From Tetrastigma voinierianum (Eukaryota; Streptophyta; Magnoliopsida; Vitales; Vitaceae): a stretch of 64,000 nt of DNA. The position numbers and the translations under genes were made by a program. How positions within the stretch are numbered: the first letter of the stretch is position 1; every line of letters begins with the position of its first letter. Below the pieces are notes generated by a model. The model did no database searches and was not told the DNA's origin. It saw nothing but the letters and a program-made list of their open reading frames with translations. Where the stretch lies: contig JAEQBH010000731.1 in the NCBI GenBank assembly GCA_016808115.1, forward strand, positions 992,001 through 1,056,000, written 5' to 3'. Positions 36,361-48,316 of this stretch are shown here, in pieces.

Positions 36361-38597
36361 TTTACGATGCACATCAACAAGAATTCTTTACATTAAGAGT
36401 TGTTCTATTATGGACAATCAATGGTGCCTACGTATGGAAACTGTCGAGGTGCCTTGATTAAAGGATATTATGGTTGTCCCTATATGTGGAAGAAAAAGAA
36501 ACATATTCTTGTAGGTTAAAGCATAGAAAAAAGAACTCCTATACAGGACATAGAAGATTTCTTCCAAGAAACCATCCATATAGGAAACAAAGCATTTGAT
36601 GGAAAACAAGAGTTTAGCTCACCTCCTGGAAATATTGGTAGAGAAAAATATTTAAAATCAATAGAATTTGCAATTCTTGGGGGGAAAAAAAGGTTAATCG
36701 GGGTAAATCTGAAATCAACAATACAAATTGTTGGAAAAAGAAGTCCATATTCTTTGATCTTGAGTATTGGAAATATCTTCATGTTCGTCATAATTTGGAT
36801 GTAATGCATATTGAGAAAAATGTTTGTGAAAGCATTATTGGTACCTTACTCAACATTGCAGGTAAGACAAAGGATGGGCTTAATTCTCACTTAGATCTTG
36901 TAGAAATGGGCTTAAGGAGTGAATTGGCACCAAGGTTTGAATCGAAGAGAACATATCTCCCTCCTGCATGTTATACACTTTCTACAATGGAAAATAAGGT
37001 GTTTTGCCAAACACTTTCACAATTGAAGGTTCCTTATGGGTATTGTTCTAACCTTCAAAACCTCGTTTCAATGGAAGACTTGAAGCTTTATGGATTAAAA
37101 TCCCATGACTATCATGCATTAATGCAACAATATTTGCCGGTTTCGTTACGTTCTATCTTGCCCAAGCATGTGAGGAATGCCATTTGTAGATTGAGTTTCT
37201 TTTTCAATGCTCTCTGTAGTAAAGTTGTTGATGTTCCTTCATTAGATGAGTTACAAAATGAAATAGTGGTGACATTATGCTTGTTTGAAAAGCACTTCCC
37301 ACCTTCATTATTTGATATCATGGTGCATCTTACTGTGCATCTTGTAAGAGAGGTGAGACTTTATGGACCAGTTTACTTTAGGTGGATGTACCCATTTGAA
37401 AGGTTTATGAAAGTGTTAAAAGGCTATGTACAAAATCGTACTCAACCTAAAGGTTGTATTGCTGAATGCTATATTGCATAAGAAGGAATCGAGTTTTGTA
37501 CAGAGTACTTATCAAATGTGGATGCAATTGGAATTCCTAGTACTTCAAACATTGACCAAAAGTCGGAACAATATTTGGAGGTCATACTATGAAGGTTGAT
37601 TCAATTTATGGTTACAAGCACATCATTATGTGTTGGAAAATACCTCAATTGTCAGCCTTATATTGAGTAAAGCACCGCTTCTTTTGTTTATTTATTTATT
37701 GAACATATAATATATGACTCTAATTATGCGAATTATTATACATGACTTCATAGAGCACATGCAATGGCTGAAAGTGAAAACGTCCGTATCGATCAAAAGT
37801 AGAAGTGGTTCACGGGATGAGCATGCGCGATAACTGCCTTTGGTTAAGGCAAAGGTACTACGATTGTTTCTTAAGTTTTCCATATCTTTTACATTAATGG
37901 TTAACATATAAATGATAATTGGAACTTATTTCTATAGGTTGAAGTTGCAATTGGAAATAATGAACCTGTATCTAAAACCCTTAAATGGATAGCTGATGGT
38001 CCAAGCCATTATGTGATGAAGTATCATGGTTATGTCATCAATGGGTGTCAATATAATACCAAGGAGCGTGATGATTTACAAGCTACCTAAAATAGTGGAG
38101 TTAGTATTGTAGCAACGACCATGCAAATTGCTAGTGCTAAGGATAAAAATCCTGTTTTCGAAGAGCTTTGTTTCTATGGGGTTATTACTGAGATTTAGGA
38201 CCTTGATTATTCTATGTTCAGAATTCCAATCTTCAAGTGTGATTAAGTTGATAATAAGAATGGAATCAAAGTTGATGATCTTGGGTTTACCTTAGTTCAC
38301 TTAAGCAAAGTAGCTCATAAGTCAGATCTGTTCATATTAGCCTCCCAAGCTAAGAAAGTCTTCTATGTACAAGATGAGCTTAATCCAAGATGGTCAATTG
38401 TTTTGTCGGCTTTCTCGACAAGACATCCGCGAAGAAGAGCAAACGATGATGATCCTATGGACATTTCTATTGAACATAATCCAGTCATATCTTCTTTGCC
38501 ACAAGTTGAATTATTTGATGCAATGGATGACTCTAATCAAATTTGTATTTGAGATGATTGTGAGGGAATTTGGGTTGAGAACAAATCATATATGTAA
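36361..38597 (+). pseudogene. CACTA-2 TnpD, C-terminal half
   Basis: The core resumes with LRVVLLWTINGAY. The intact frame at 36795-37481 reads MDVMHIEKNVCESIIGTLLN, LPPACYTLSTMENKVFCQTL, GLKSHDYHALMQQYLPVSLR and GPVYFRWMYPFERFMKVLKG, the end of Transposase_21 and the DUF4218 region. From 37925: IADGPSHYVMKYHGYVINGC, NSGVSIVATT, FYGVITEI, FRIPIFKCD, DDLGFTLVHLSK, LFILASQAKKVFYVQD (DUF4216). It ends with TAA at 38595-38597. The 228-residue open frame is the best-kept coding stretch in the window, but stops at 37481, at NxSGV and elsewhere break the whole. Confidence 0.9.
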
Positions 38598-38883
38598 CCA
38601 AATTGTAGCTTTGTTATGTGTGAATTTTCGCCTGCTACTATAGTTTTTGTAGTGTAAATGTATGCTTACTAGTTCATTTATTTGTCTTTGTTATTAGATG
38701 ATTGTTATGCTTTCAATTTTAGTTAATGTCAGGTTGACGTTATTCAAAACATTGACAGTATTATGTTTTATGCAAAGCAGCTGATTAGGTAATGCCTTAA
38801 ATTAGTTAATTTTTTATTCTTTAAATTTTTGTTAGATATTTTAGTACTTATATTTAAACATTATAATTATTTTTATGACAAGT

Positions 38884-41071
38884 ATGGATACAGAACAATA
38901 AGATAAAGCAGCTACAAGAAAGAGATGTAGAGGGATAACAAGAAAGACTATGATTATCAAGAATAGGAGCAAAGGAATAAAACTTGCGGTAAAGTATAAT
39001 GTTGATGGTGTTTATGTCAAACAAGCTGTTGTGCATCTCACAAGTTATTTAGGCATATTGGCACGTACCATGGTGCCAATTAGATATAGCACTTGGCACC
39101 ATGTACCTAAGAAATTAGAATAAATTGTGGGACACCATTGAGGTAAACTAGTATTTTTTTTTTTTTCTATCTATAACGTTTTCTAATTCTATTTGCAAAT
39201 TTTTTTAATAACTAATAACTATGTTCATTACTTCTAGGCTGCATTTACATTGAATTGTAAAAGTAGAAGGAATTGTATGAAATCAATGGGCAGGTGCTTT
39301 AGATCATTCAAGAACATGTTGACTGCAAAGTATATCATTCCTTTCAAAGAGCAATTAGAGCTTCTTAAAAAACCACCAGTTGAATATAGTTTTATTGAAG
39401 ATGAAGATTGGACAATTTTTGTCAAAGAAAGATTGTCTCAAGATTTCGAATTAAATTTCTAATTATTTTCATGTCATATACTCATATTTTCTTTACTTAA
39501 TATGAAATAAAATTTGAAAGAGTTTAGAGAAGTTCAAAAAGAAAGAAGGAAAAAGCATATTTATAATCATCATCTTAGTAGGAAGGGATATGCTGGTCTT
39601 GAGGAAGAGATGGTAAGTTAAAGATGTTGTTTATTTACATTTTTTATGTTGAAATTGACTAGAGACTCATTATATTACATTTCAATATTTTAATAGTTGG
39701 TAGCAACCGGCTTTACGAAAGTCATTGATAAAGCGTATTGAGCAATGGAGAAAAGATGACACTTATGATGAAGTGGTCATTTCGGTAGTGGAGAAGATTG
39801 TAAGTATAAGTTATGTAACATATATTTCATTTACGTTAATAACTTATTTATATTAACCAATATAACATTAAATTTTATAGCATCATTGTGTCTTAGGATA
39901 AGATGTTGCAACAGTCACAAGAAAGTAGTCCAAGTTTCAATGGAAATGACATAATTACCGAAGCATTGGGAACTCCTGAATATAGTGGTCGAGTACGAGC
40001 TAAAGGAAAGCATTATACACCACGACAAGATTTTCATTCTATGAAAGATCGTGCTTTGCGAGAATTTATGAAAGAATCTCAAGAGCGACAATCAAAGTTT
40101 GAGGCAAACATTTTATTCCAACTCTCTCGAATGGTACCACCACGCCTGTCGATGTTGGTAGCTACAACATGTTCAAAAACATATTGTCCTTCATGAAATT
40201 GTTGAGCAACCAAAACGTCGAGTAGATGATCACACTCCTCCAGTGCTAAAATCAAGCAGGGTATATTTGTAATTAATATTATGTTCTATAATAAAATGTG
40301 ATAACACAAAACTCATAATTTTCATATCAACTTACCTAGTTAGTTATTCCTATATAGAAGTAATGTTACTATATATATGTTTGTATAATAAATTATATTA
40401 ATAAGCTCGATAAGTTATGATAACTCAATTTTGTCTAACTGATTCTTTCCTACTTGGAAATTATCAACTTTAGATGGTTGCATATAACTAAACAATATTG
40501 TTTCATTTTATAGATTAGGAAATGTCAATTGGTCATAGGGACAAAAGAAAATGTAGTTGCAGCTGGAACAATAGTACTTGAATGTGGTGTTAACTTCCTT
40601 GTTGTTGTGGATGCTTCTTATGATCCAAATGCATTACTTCCTGTGCCTATTCGAGGCAATTACATTTAATTGAGATCTTGTGGGCATCAAGTTTTATGGC
40701 ACACTTGATTAGTCATTCTTACTACTCATCTCATCCAAGTATGTGCTTTTTTTTTTAAGTAAAAATTTCTTGTTACTAATAAAAAAAAACTATTTTATTT
40801 AGGACAATTCTTATATATACAATGATATGCTATGTTTGATAATATTCAAAGAAATTTAAGAAACAGAGGAATAAAGAGAGAACATTAAGTTTTAAGGATG
40901 AGAACCCTGTAGATATTAAGAACTTTGCTACATTTGTTGGGTTGTTGTTAAAGGATGGGAAGGTACATGCAGTAGAAATCATAGAGGATGTTTTTGGAGA
41001 GTCTTTTAAGACCTTCCTCATGAAAGAAGATATGGATATCATAATTTCATCAACAGAGGTGTCATCCTAAC
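38884..41071 (+). pseudogene. CACTA-2 second gene, TnpA-like part, copy 1
   Basis: Starts MDTEQ at 38884. Exons give KRCRGITRKTMIIKNRSKGI, VKYNVDGVYVKQAVVHLTSY, PIRYSTWHHVPKKLE; then at 39241-39462 AAFTLNCKSRRNCMKSMGRC and KPPVEYSFIEDEDWTIFVKE; then RKKHIYNHHLSRKGYAGLEE at 39540; then SGRVRAKGKHYTPRQDFHSM at 39980-40200; then a part near 40510 with VAAGTIVLECGVNFLVVVD. Introns begin GTAAGT and end in TATAG or TTTAG. It is the TnpA-type DNA-binding partner in organisation. Stops occur early (TAA after MDTEQ). Confidence 0.78.
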
Positions 41072-41499
41072 TGTCTTATGTTCTATATATGGTAAGAGAA
41101 ACATTTAATATGTTTTTCATATATTTTAACTATCTTATTTATGGTTTATTTTTTCATTATGAGAATTGTAATTAATTTCAGTTACAAATAACTATCTTAT
41201 TTTTTCATATATTTTTTCATTATTTTAACTATCTTATAAATAACTATCTTATTTATAGTTTTTTATAGTGTAAATGTATGCTTACTAGTTCATTTATTTG
41301 TCTTTGTTATTAGATGATTGTTATGCTTTCAATTTTAGTTAATGTCAAGTTGACGTTATTCAAAACATTGACAGTATTATGTTTTATGCAAGCGGTGATT
41401 AGGTAATGCCTTAAAAATTAGTTAATTTTATTCACTTTAAATTTTTGTTAGATATTTTAGTACTTCTATTTAAACATTATAATTATTTTTATGACAGGT

Positions 41500-43690
41500 A
41501 TGGATACGGAACAATGAATCGCGACTCTGAGAAAGAGATGTAGAGGGATAACAAGAAAGACTATGATTATCAAGAATATGAGCAAGGAATAAAACTTGCG
41601 GTAAAAGTATAATGTTGATGGTGTTTATGTCCAAACAATTTGTTGTGCATCTCCTGAGTTATTTAGGCATATTGTGTACCATGGTGCCAATTAGATATAA
41701 CACTTGGCACCATGTACTTAAGAAATTGAAGAATAAATTGTGGGACTCCATTGAGGTAAACTAGTATATTTTTTTTCTATCTATAACGTTTTCTAATTCT
41801 ATTTGCAAATTTTTTTAATAACTAATAACTATGTTCATTACTTCTAGGCTGCATTTACATTAGTTGTAAAGTAGAAGGAATTGTATGAAATCAATGAAGC
41901 AGTGCTTTAGATCATTCAAGAACATATTGTGCAAAGTATAAATTTCATTTCAAAGACCAATTAGAGCTTCTAGTAAAACCGCAATTGAATATAGTTTTAT
42001 TGAAGATGAAGATTGGACAATTTTGTCAAAGAAAAGATTGTCTCAAGATTTCAGATTAAAATTTAATTATTTTCATGTCATATACTCATATTTTCTTTAC
42101 TTAATGAAATAAAATTTGAAAGAGTTTAGAGAAGTTCAAAAAGAAAGAAGGAAAAAGCATATTTATAATCATCATCTTAGTAGGAAGGGATATGCTGGTC
42201 TTGAGGAAGAGATGGTAAGTTAAAGATGTTGTTTATTTACATTTTTTTATGTTGAAATTGACTAGAGACTCATTATATTACATTTCAATATTTTAATAGT
42301 TGGTAGCAACCAGCTTTACGAAAGTCATTGATAAAAGCGTATTATGGAAGAAAGCAATGGAGAAAAAAGATGACACTTATGATGAAGTGGTCATTTCGGT
42401 AGTGGAGAAGATTGTAAGTATAAGTTATGTAACATATATTTCATTTGCGTTAATAACTTATTTATATTAACCAATATAACATTAAATTTTATAGCATCAT
42501 TGTCTTAGGATAAGATGTTGCAGTCACAAGAAAGTAGTCCAAGTTTCAATGGAAATGACATACTTACCGGAGCATTGGGAACTCCTGAATAGTGGTCGAG
42601 TACGAGCTAAAGGAAAGCATTATACACCACGACAAGATTTTCATTCTATGAAAGATCGTGCTTTGCGAGAATTTATGAAAGAATCTCAAGAGCAACAATC
42701 AAAGTTTGAGGCAAACATTTTATTCCAACTCTCTCAGATGGTACCCACCACGCCTCAATCTGATGTTAGTAGCTCTAACATGTTCCAAAAACATATTGTC
42801 CTTCATGAAATTGTTGAGCAACCAAAACGTCGAGTAGATGACCACACTCCTCCAGTGCTAAAATCAAACAACGTATATTGTAATTAATATTATGTTCTAT
42901 AATAAAAATGTGATAACACAAACTCATAATTTTCATATCAACTTACCTAGTTGAATTATTCCTATATAGAAGTAATGTTACTATATATGTTTGTATAATA
43001 AATTATATTAATAAGCTCGATAAGTTATGATAACTCAATTTTGTCTAACTGATTCTTTCCTACTTGGAAATTATCAACTTTAGATGGTTGCATATAACTA
43101 AACAATATTGTTTCATTTTATAGATTAGGGAAATGTCAATTGATGTAGGAATGAAAAGAAAATGTAGTTCTTAATTTGGAACAATAGTACTTGAATGTGG
43201 TGTTAACTTCTTGTTGTGTGGATGCTTCTTATGATCAAATGCACATTACTTCACAGTACCCCTATTCGAGCCAAATTACCACTAATTGAGATGCTATTGG
43301 GCATCAAGTTTTATGGCCTGCCCAATTAGTCATTCTTACTACTCATCTCATCCAAGTATGTGCTTTTTTTTTTAAGTAAAAATTTCTTGTTACTAATAAA
43401 AAAAAACTATTTTATTTAGGACAATTCTTATATATACAATGATATGTTATGTTTGATAAGATTCAAGAAATTTAAGAAAGCAGGAGGAATAAGAGAACGG
43501 TAAGTTTTTAAGGATGGGAACCGCATGATATCAAGAACTTTGCTACATTTGTTGGGCTGTTGTTAAAGGATGGGAAGGTACATGCTAGTAGAAATCATAG
43601 AGGATGTTTTTGGAGAGTCTTTTAAGACCTTCCTCATGAAAAAAAGATATGAGATATCATAATTTCATCACTTGAGGTGTCATCACAGCG
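41500..43690 (+). pseudogene. CACTA-2 second gene, TnpA-like part, copy 2
   Basis: Same exon order as copy 1: MDTEQ at 41500, the KRCRGITRKTMIIK region, YSFIEDEDWTI at about 41990, KKHIYNHHLSRKGYAGLEE at about 42150, SGRVRAKGKHYTPRQDFHSM at 42592-42880, and the VLECGVNF part at about 43190. It leads without interruption into the protease exons, so this copy is contiguous with the 3' end of the gene. Different frameshifts from copy 1. Confidence 0.78.
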
Positions 43691-43839
43691 TCTTATGTTC
43701 TATATATGGTAGAGAAGCATTTAATATGTTTTCATATATTTTAACTATCTTATTTTATGGTTTATTTTTCATTATGAGAATTATAATTAATTTCAGTTAC
43801 ATTAAAATATTAAAAATTTTAAATATTGTGTGAAATTAA

Positions 43840-44758
43840 ATTAGGCACTTGCATAAAAAGATGGTTGATGCTAAAGAGGTTGAGCAATTTATTTTTGTAA
43901 ATCCGACCTTGGTTTCCAAAGTTGGAATGAGAGAAGCGAGCAAGGAAAATAGGTCAAGGGTTATAGCTAATCGGTTGATGAATGCAAATAATGCTGATTT
44001 TGTTTTTATTCCATATAACCCAGGGTAAGTTATTAAACATAAGTAAACATAAATTATGCATATTTATCGAGTGAATTGATATGTAGTTACATTCATGTTA
44101 ATTTGTGATTATCATTGGGTTTTGGTGGTACTTGACACAAGGACTTTGATGAAGTAATACCATGATTCATTGCGTGATCCAACCTTAGGATGATCTTAAA
44201 GACATTGTTAATATGTAAGTTTTTCCCTTAATATTATAGAATGAAGCATAGTTGGTAACAAAAATTATTTTCTTCATGCAGGGCTCTAAGAATTCATCCA
44301 CTTCAAAAACATAAATCATTAAAAAGAGAGCCTAATTGAGTTGTATTAGGGGTAAATAACTCACTATAGCGAGTAATACAAAATATTTAGTGTCTTAACT
44401 GCCCAATTTTAAACTTAGTACAATATGACTTGCAAGTAACTCCATATATATATATATAATGATTTTTTTTTATCCATTTAGTGCCCGATACAACCAGGCA
44501 GTGTTGAATGTGGATACTATGTGATGAGAGATATGAGATATATCATTCTCGATCAAGGATGTCTTACAACAAAGGTATGTGTTGATTTGTTAGTTCTCAA
44601 TATATCAATGTTTATTTTACTTTCAATGTAACCGATGAAACTATTACTTTACTTTTCAATAGTTTTATGGGAAAAAATCATACAACAAAGATGAGTTGAA
44701 TGAAGTACGATCTGAATGGGTGATGTTGGTTACTCAATTAATACTTTCCTCGGTTTGA
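43840..44758 (+). pseudogene. CACTA-2 C48/Ulp1-like cysteine protease exons
   Basis: Exon 1 (about 43845-44025): QFIFVNPTLVSKVGMRE, then NADFVFIPYNPG, then GTAAGT. Exon 2 (about 44114-44210) has HWVLVVLD with the catalytic-type His. A middle exon (44280) has ALRIHPLQKHKS. Then CPIQPGSVECGYYVMRDMRY at 44482-44550, with the Gln and Cys of the Ulp1 active site. The last exon (44663-44758) reads FYGKKSYNKDELNEVRSEWV and stops at 44756-44758. The family removes SUMO/ubiquitin-like tags; many plant CACTA and MULE elements carry such a domain, of uncertain use. The exon reading HWV then CPIQPGSVECG is well kept. Confidence 0.8.
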
Positions 44759-46127
44759 AAAGCTTTGGGGACACCTTTTTGTATCGAAGCATGAACAAAT
44801 TTTGGCATATCCAACTATCACTTTTGATGAGGTTCATACTTTATTTCTCTTTTTTGAACCAACCTATGATTGAAGGTAAATTGTTTGACATAATCACTTT
44901 AAGACTTGATAGTATTTTCCTTCCACAGTCATGATATTTCTCTAGTTTCCAATAGTTGAATTAAGTTAGTATATTGTATGCATGATTCATAGGTGTCTAA
45001 AGGGAAACTTTTTTTTGGTGAAGTTAGAAGATCTTCCAACTTTGGAATGGTCCATGAACTATTGTGATAATAAATGTATTTTTCATAATGATATCAAGTT
45101 TATTACTTCTTTGTTTCTATTAAATATTTTAAAATGGAATATGCAATTGGAACTTTATTGTTCTCATATCATCTTTTGTTTTTGTTGTCAACTATAGATT
45201 TTTTTTATTGATTGGCTATGGAAAACATGGAGATTTCGACTTTTGGCTTCAATATTTTATCACAACATTGTAAGTTATGTTTTCACCCTTATAAAACACA
45301 ATAATTTTTTCAAGGCACAATTTATTTTTTATTACATAGCCTTTTATTTTATTAGTGAATCTAAAACTACAAGTTGATGAATTACTATATATGTGTGTCG
45401 GTAGAACGAGAATTACATTTACATAGCATCTAATTGAGTTTTTTAAAGTATTGGGAAGATGGCTTGTAATTTAACTTTTTCATTTATTAAATTTAATTGG
45501 TTTTTGTATTGTTTCTTCAAGTAGTTTGTGACTATTGATCTTCCAACTCACAACACACATATATGTTTTTAATGGATTATTATTGTTTTGTATTTTACCA
45601 TAATTGATCAACTTTTATGCCATAATTGATAAATCTCTTGCTTTCTATTTTACCCATTACTACTAACTTTGTCTTTGTTGTTGTTATTTTTTTTTTATCA
45701 AATATGTCAATTGTTATATACATTATTTACCATGATATGTTGTTATCATTCCTTCATTTTATTTTCCAAAGTGCTACATAATTTATTTTTAAGTATAATT
45801 GATTATAGTTCATCTTTTTGCATGTAGGTTGCCTTTTTAGGAAATTAACTTTCAACTTAGCCAAGCTAGCATGAAGCAGTTTCTTGGAGATAAGACACAA
45901 TTGGGTTGCATATATAAGAAAATTTGAATTGGATTCAAGAAATGAATGTTGAAATTGTAATTTTTTTTTTTGTTTTTGTATATGAAATGTATTTAAAGTA
46001 CAAAAGTTCCTATTGTGATTAAAAACTATAATCTTGGTATGGATTGGAACATAATTTTTTCTTATGTGCATGCATTATTACAATAACAGGTGAAATTTTA
46101 TTTGCAACAATTATTAAATTGATATTT
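44759..46127 (+). other. CACTA-2 3' region, non-coding
   Basis: AT-rich, no supported gene. Short open frames at 44982-45197 and 45754-46071 (minus) are low in complexity. Confidence 0.45.
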
Positions 46128-46532
46128 TAATTAAATCATTATCTTCCTTGACACTTTTACTAAGTGTCATTGTATTCAAATAATTTAAGATTGATACAAC
46201 AAACAATGACATTTCTTTGAGTGTCAAGACTTCCTTCGATGTCGCTTTTATAAAGTGCCATTATATAAAATTTCAAAACTTTGGCACTTATTGAAAGTGT
46301 CAAGGTCTACTTTACTTAACAATGACGTTTATTAAGATGTCAATATAGATTGGCACAATAAACAATGACATTTTTTTCAGCGTCAAGGTTCTCTTCAACG
46401 ACACTTCTAAAAAACGACATTATAGGCAACTACTTATTATAACAGGCTAGCGGATGACACTTTCGATAAGCGACATTGAATGTCATTCTTGACGCTTTTT
46501 AAGCGTCATTGAATATGTTTTTTGTTGTAGCA
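46128..46532 (-). repeat. CACTA-2 right subterminal repeats and terminus
   Basis: A dense array of inverted pairs: TGACACTTTTACTAAGTGTC, AATGACATTTCTTTGAGTGTC, TTGGCACTTATTGAAAGTGTC, AATGACGTTTATTAAGATGTC, TGACGCTTTTTAAGCGTCATT and others, about 9-10 within 400 bp, ending TTTTTTGTTGTAG. Each pair could fold as a small hairpin. Confidence 0.85.
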
Positions 46533-46599
46533 TTCTCGATCATATATCAATACAATTTTTTTTTAAAATTTATTATGTTTTTATCAAGATTATAATTAT

Positions 46600-47155
46600 A
46601 TTAAATTAAATTTATAAAAATATGTATAATTACCTACAAATTACCTACTAAATTGGCAAGTTAGGCAGCCAACTTACTGCAAGTTACCTACTAATTGACA
46701 AATTTAGAAAGCGACCAACACCTATAGATTACCTACTAAATTGGCAAGTTAAGCATCCAACTTACCTACAAATTACCTACTAAATTGGCAAGTTAGGCAT
46801 CCAACTTAACCCACCTTACCTACAAATTACTATCAATATAGGGACAAAAGCTTTTAATTTACTTACAAAATTTACCGATAATACAGTAGTCACTAAATTA
46901 CCTACAAAATCAGCGACAACAAAAACAGTAGGTAAGTCATTTTCCCGATAAAATATGACATGAAAAATTACCTACAATGTGTCTGTAGGTAATTACCTAC
47001 TATTTCATGTTTTGTAGGTAAATTTTTTTTACCGACAGAGATATTACCTACAATCTTGTTTTGTAAGAAATCAGTAGATAAACTGAATTACTTACAAAAT
47101 TTCAGTTATTACCTACAAAAATGTTCAATAGATAAACTATTAATTTCTTGTAGTG
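46600..47155 (-). repeat. CACTA-1 right subterminal repeats and terminus
   Basis: About 20 copies of ATTACCTACAAA or its inverse occur in this zone, including a threefold repeat of 'ctaaattggcaagttaggca' at 46640-46800. It ends TTAATTTCTTGTAGTG at 47155, the inverse of the left terminus at 1321, followed by GAT. Confidence 0.9.
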
Positions 47156-47158
47156 GAT

Positions 47159-47761
47159 GGACATGTGAAAGAGACATGTTTTCACATTCACGGGTGCCTT
47201 GGTACAAGGATTATAAGGCTCAGTCTTATACAAGGATTATACTACAAATATGGCTGAAACTCCACTGAACACTGATTCACTTCTTCGATCTTCTCACACT
47301 CAAAGCCAAGACCCTATTGGAATAGTCTAGACCAAAAAAATCTAAGACTTCCCAACGAATTTATATTTTCTTCTCTGATTGTTACTGTCAAAAGACCTTT
47401 TTCAACTTGTTACAAGCCTACACATTTTATATTAATTTGAGGATGCTACATGGCAAATTATAATTGGTTCGTAGTTCATGACATGATGTTCATCATGGTG
47501 GGATAATACGTAGTGGGCGATCATGTCAAGGGATTCTATGATTGCCCGCATGTCCCATTTACATGTTCAAGTTTGACAGCTTCTCCAGTACTCGAGGTGA
47601 CTTGGTCCATGCGATTTGATCCTATTTGACCTGATGCCCAATATGACCAAGGTGGAGGATGTCCGACCTTCATGAGCCGCTCGCTCAACATGTGCTTGTA
47701 TTTGTCAATTCAGTTATATCTCAGGTTGCGTTCGGGTGTCCAATTTGCTTGAGTTATCCTT
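47159..47761 (+). pseudogene. Copia-1 gag, right of CACTA-1
   Basis: Starts with GHVKETCFHIHG, the second half of the gag zinc knuckle whose first half is at 1295-1320, then WYKDYKAQ in another frame. The rest, up to the protease, is a poorly kept linker with no long frame. Confidence 0.78.
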
Positions 47762-48316
47762 GTGATAGCCACGTGGGATATGCTCTATCCCATTCCCCCT
47801 TCAACACTTAACATCACCAATAATTTGGGAATTGGTGATACATTTCATTTTGCCCACCTAGACCCGTTTGCAGGTATCACATATGATAACTTTGCCTTTA
47901 CCACTCAATACCCAACGGAAATAGGAACATGGATAGTAGACACAAGAGCTTCTAACCATATGTGCTCCAACTTTTCTCTGCTTGTGAACCCTATACATGT
48001 CACACGTCCTATGCAAGTTTCTTTACCTGATGGTTCACATGTACTTGTCAAGTACGCTAGTACATTGCACCTTAGCTCCACGCTTTATCTCCAAGATGTC
48101 TTTTACCTGCCCTCATTTCATTATAACCTATTATCTGTTGCCAAATTAGCAAGTACCTCCAATATTGTTTTTCAATTCTATCCTAACCAATGCTTTCTAC
48201 AGGACCTGAGGACTGAGCAAGTAGTAGCTGTGGTCCAACTTCTTCATAATCTCCATATTCTTGATGGCTCCAGCTTTTCCACTATTACTCATAGACCTCT
48301 GTCTTTCTACTTATAA
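47762..48316 (+). pseudogene. Copia-1 protease and pre-integrase region
   Basis: The open frame contains TWIVDTRASNHMC, the Copia aspartic protease site WxxDSGAxxHM with the catalytic Asp kept but Gly changed to Arg, then VFYLPSFHYNLLSVAKL, typical of Copia polyproteins. The Gly-to-Arg change at the active site should inactivate it. Confidence 0.85.

Larger units (their letters stand above)
38638..43800 (+). repeat. Tandem duplication, two copies of about 2.55 kb
   Basis: Copy 1 (38638-41186) and copy 2 (41255-43800) run in parallel: both start 'gtgtaaatgtatgcttacta', both have an ATG 2616 bases apart (38884 and 41500), both end 'gaattaatttcagttac'. They differ by scattered substitutions and many 1-5 base indels. 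A 70-bp patch of 'aactatcttat' words lies at the joint. It covers exons of the CACTA-2 second gene. It is either a real tandem duplication or two haplotypes or reads joined in assembly. Confidence 0.85.
24147..46532 (+). mobile_element. CACTA-2, a different CACTA element nested in CACTA-1
   Basis: The left end CACTACAACAAAAAATAGAT, followed by TCAATGGCGCTT, is matched by the inverted right end AAGCGTCATTGAATATG then TTTTTTGTTGTAG at 46501-46530. Its subterminal words are TGACACTT/AAGCGTCATT, different from those of CACTA-1, so it is another family. It carries a TnpD gene and a TnpA-plus-protease gene on the + strand. The last two bases read CA instead of TG. The 3-bp duplication is not clean (TAT left, TTC right). 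Without its own insertions it is about 15 kb. Confidence 0.82.

Noticed and set aside
43840..44758. A host SUMO protease gene
   Set aside because: It lies within CACTA-2, downstream of TnpA-like exons and upstream of the subterminal repeats, so it belongs to the transposon.
46128..46532. CRISPR-like regularly spaced repeats
   Set aside because: The units are inverted pairs next to a CACTA terminus in plant DNA, which fits subterminal transposase sites; no constant direct repeat with unique spacers.
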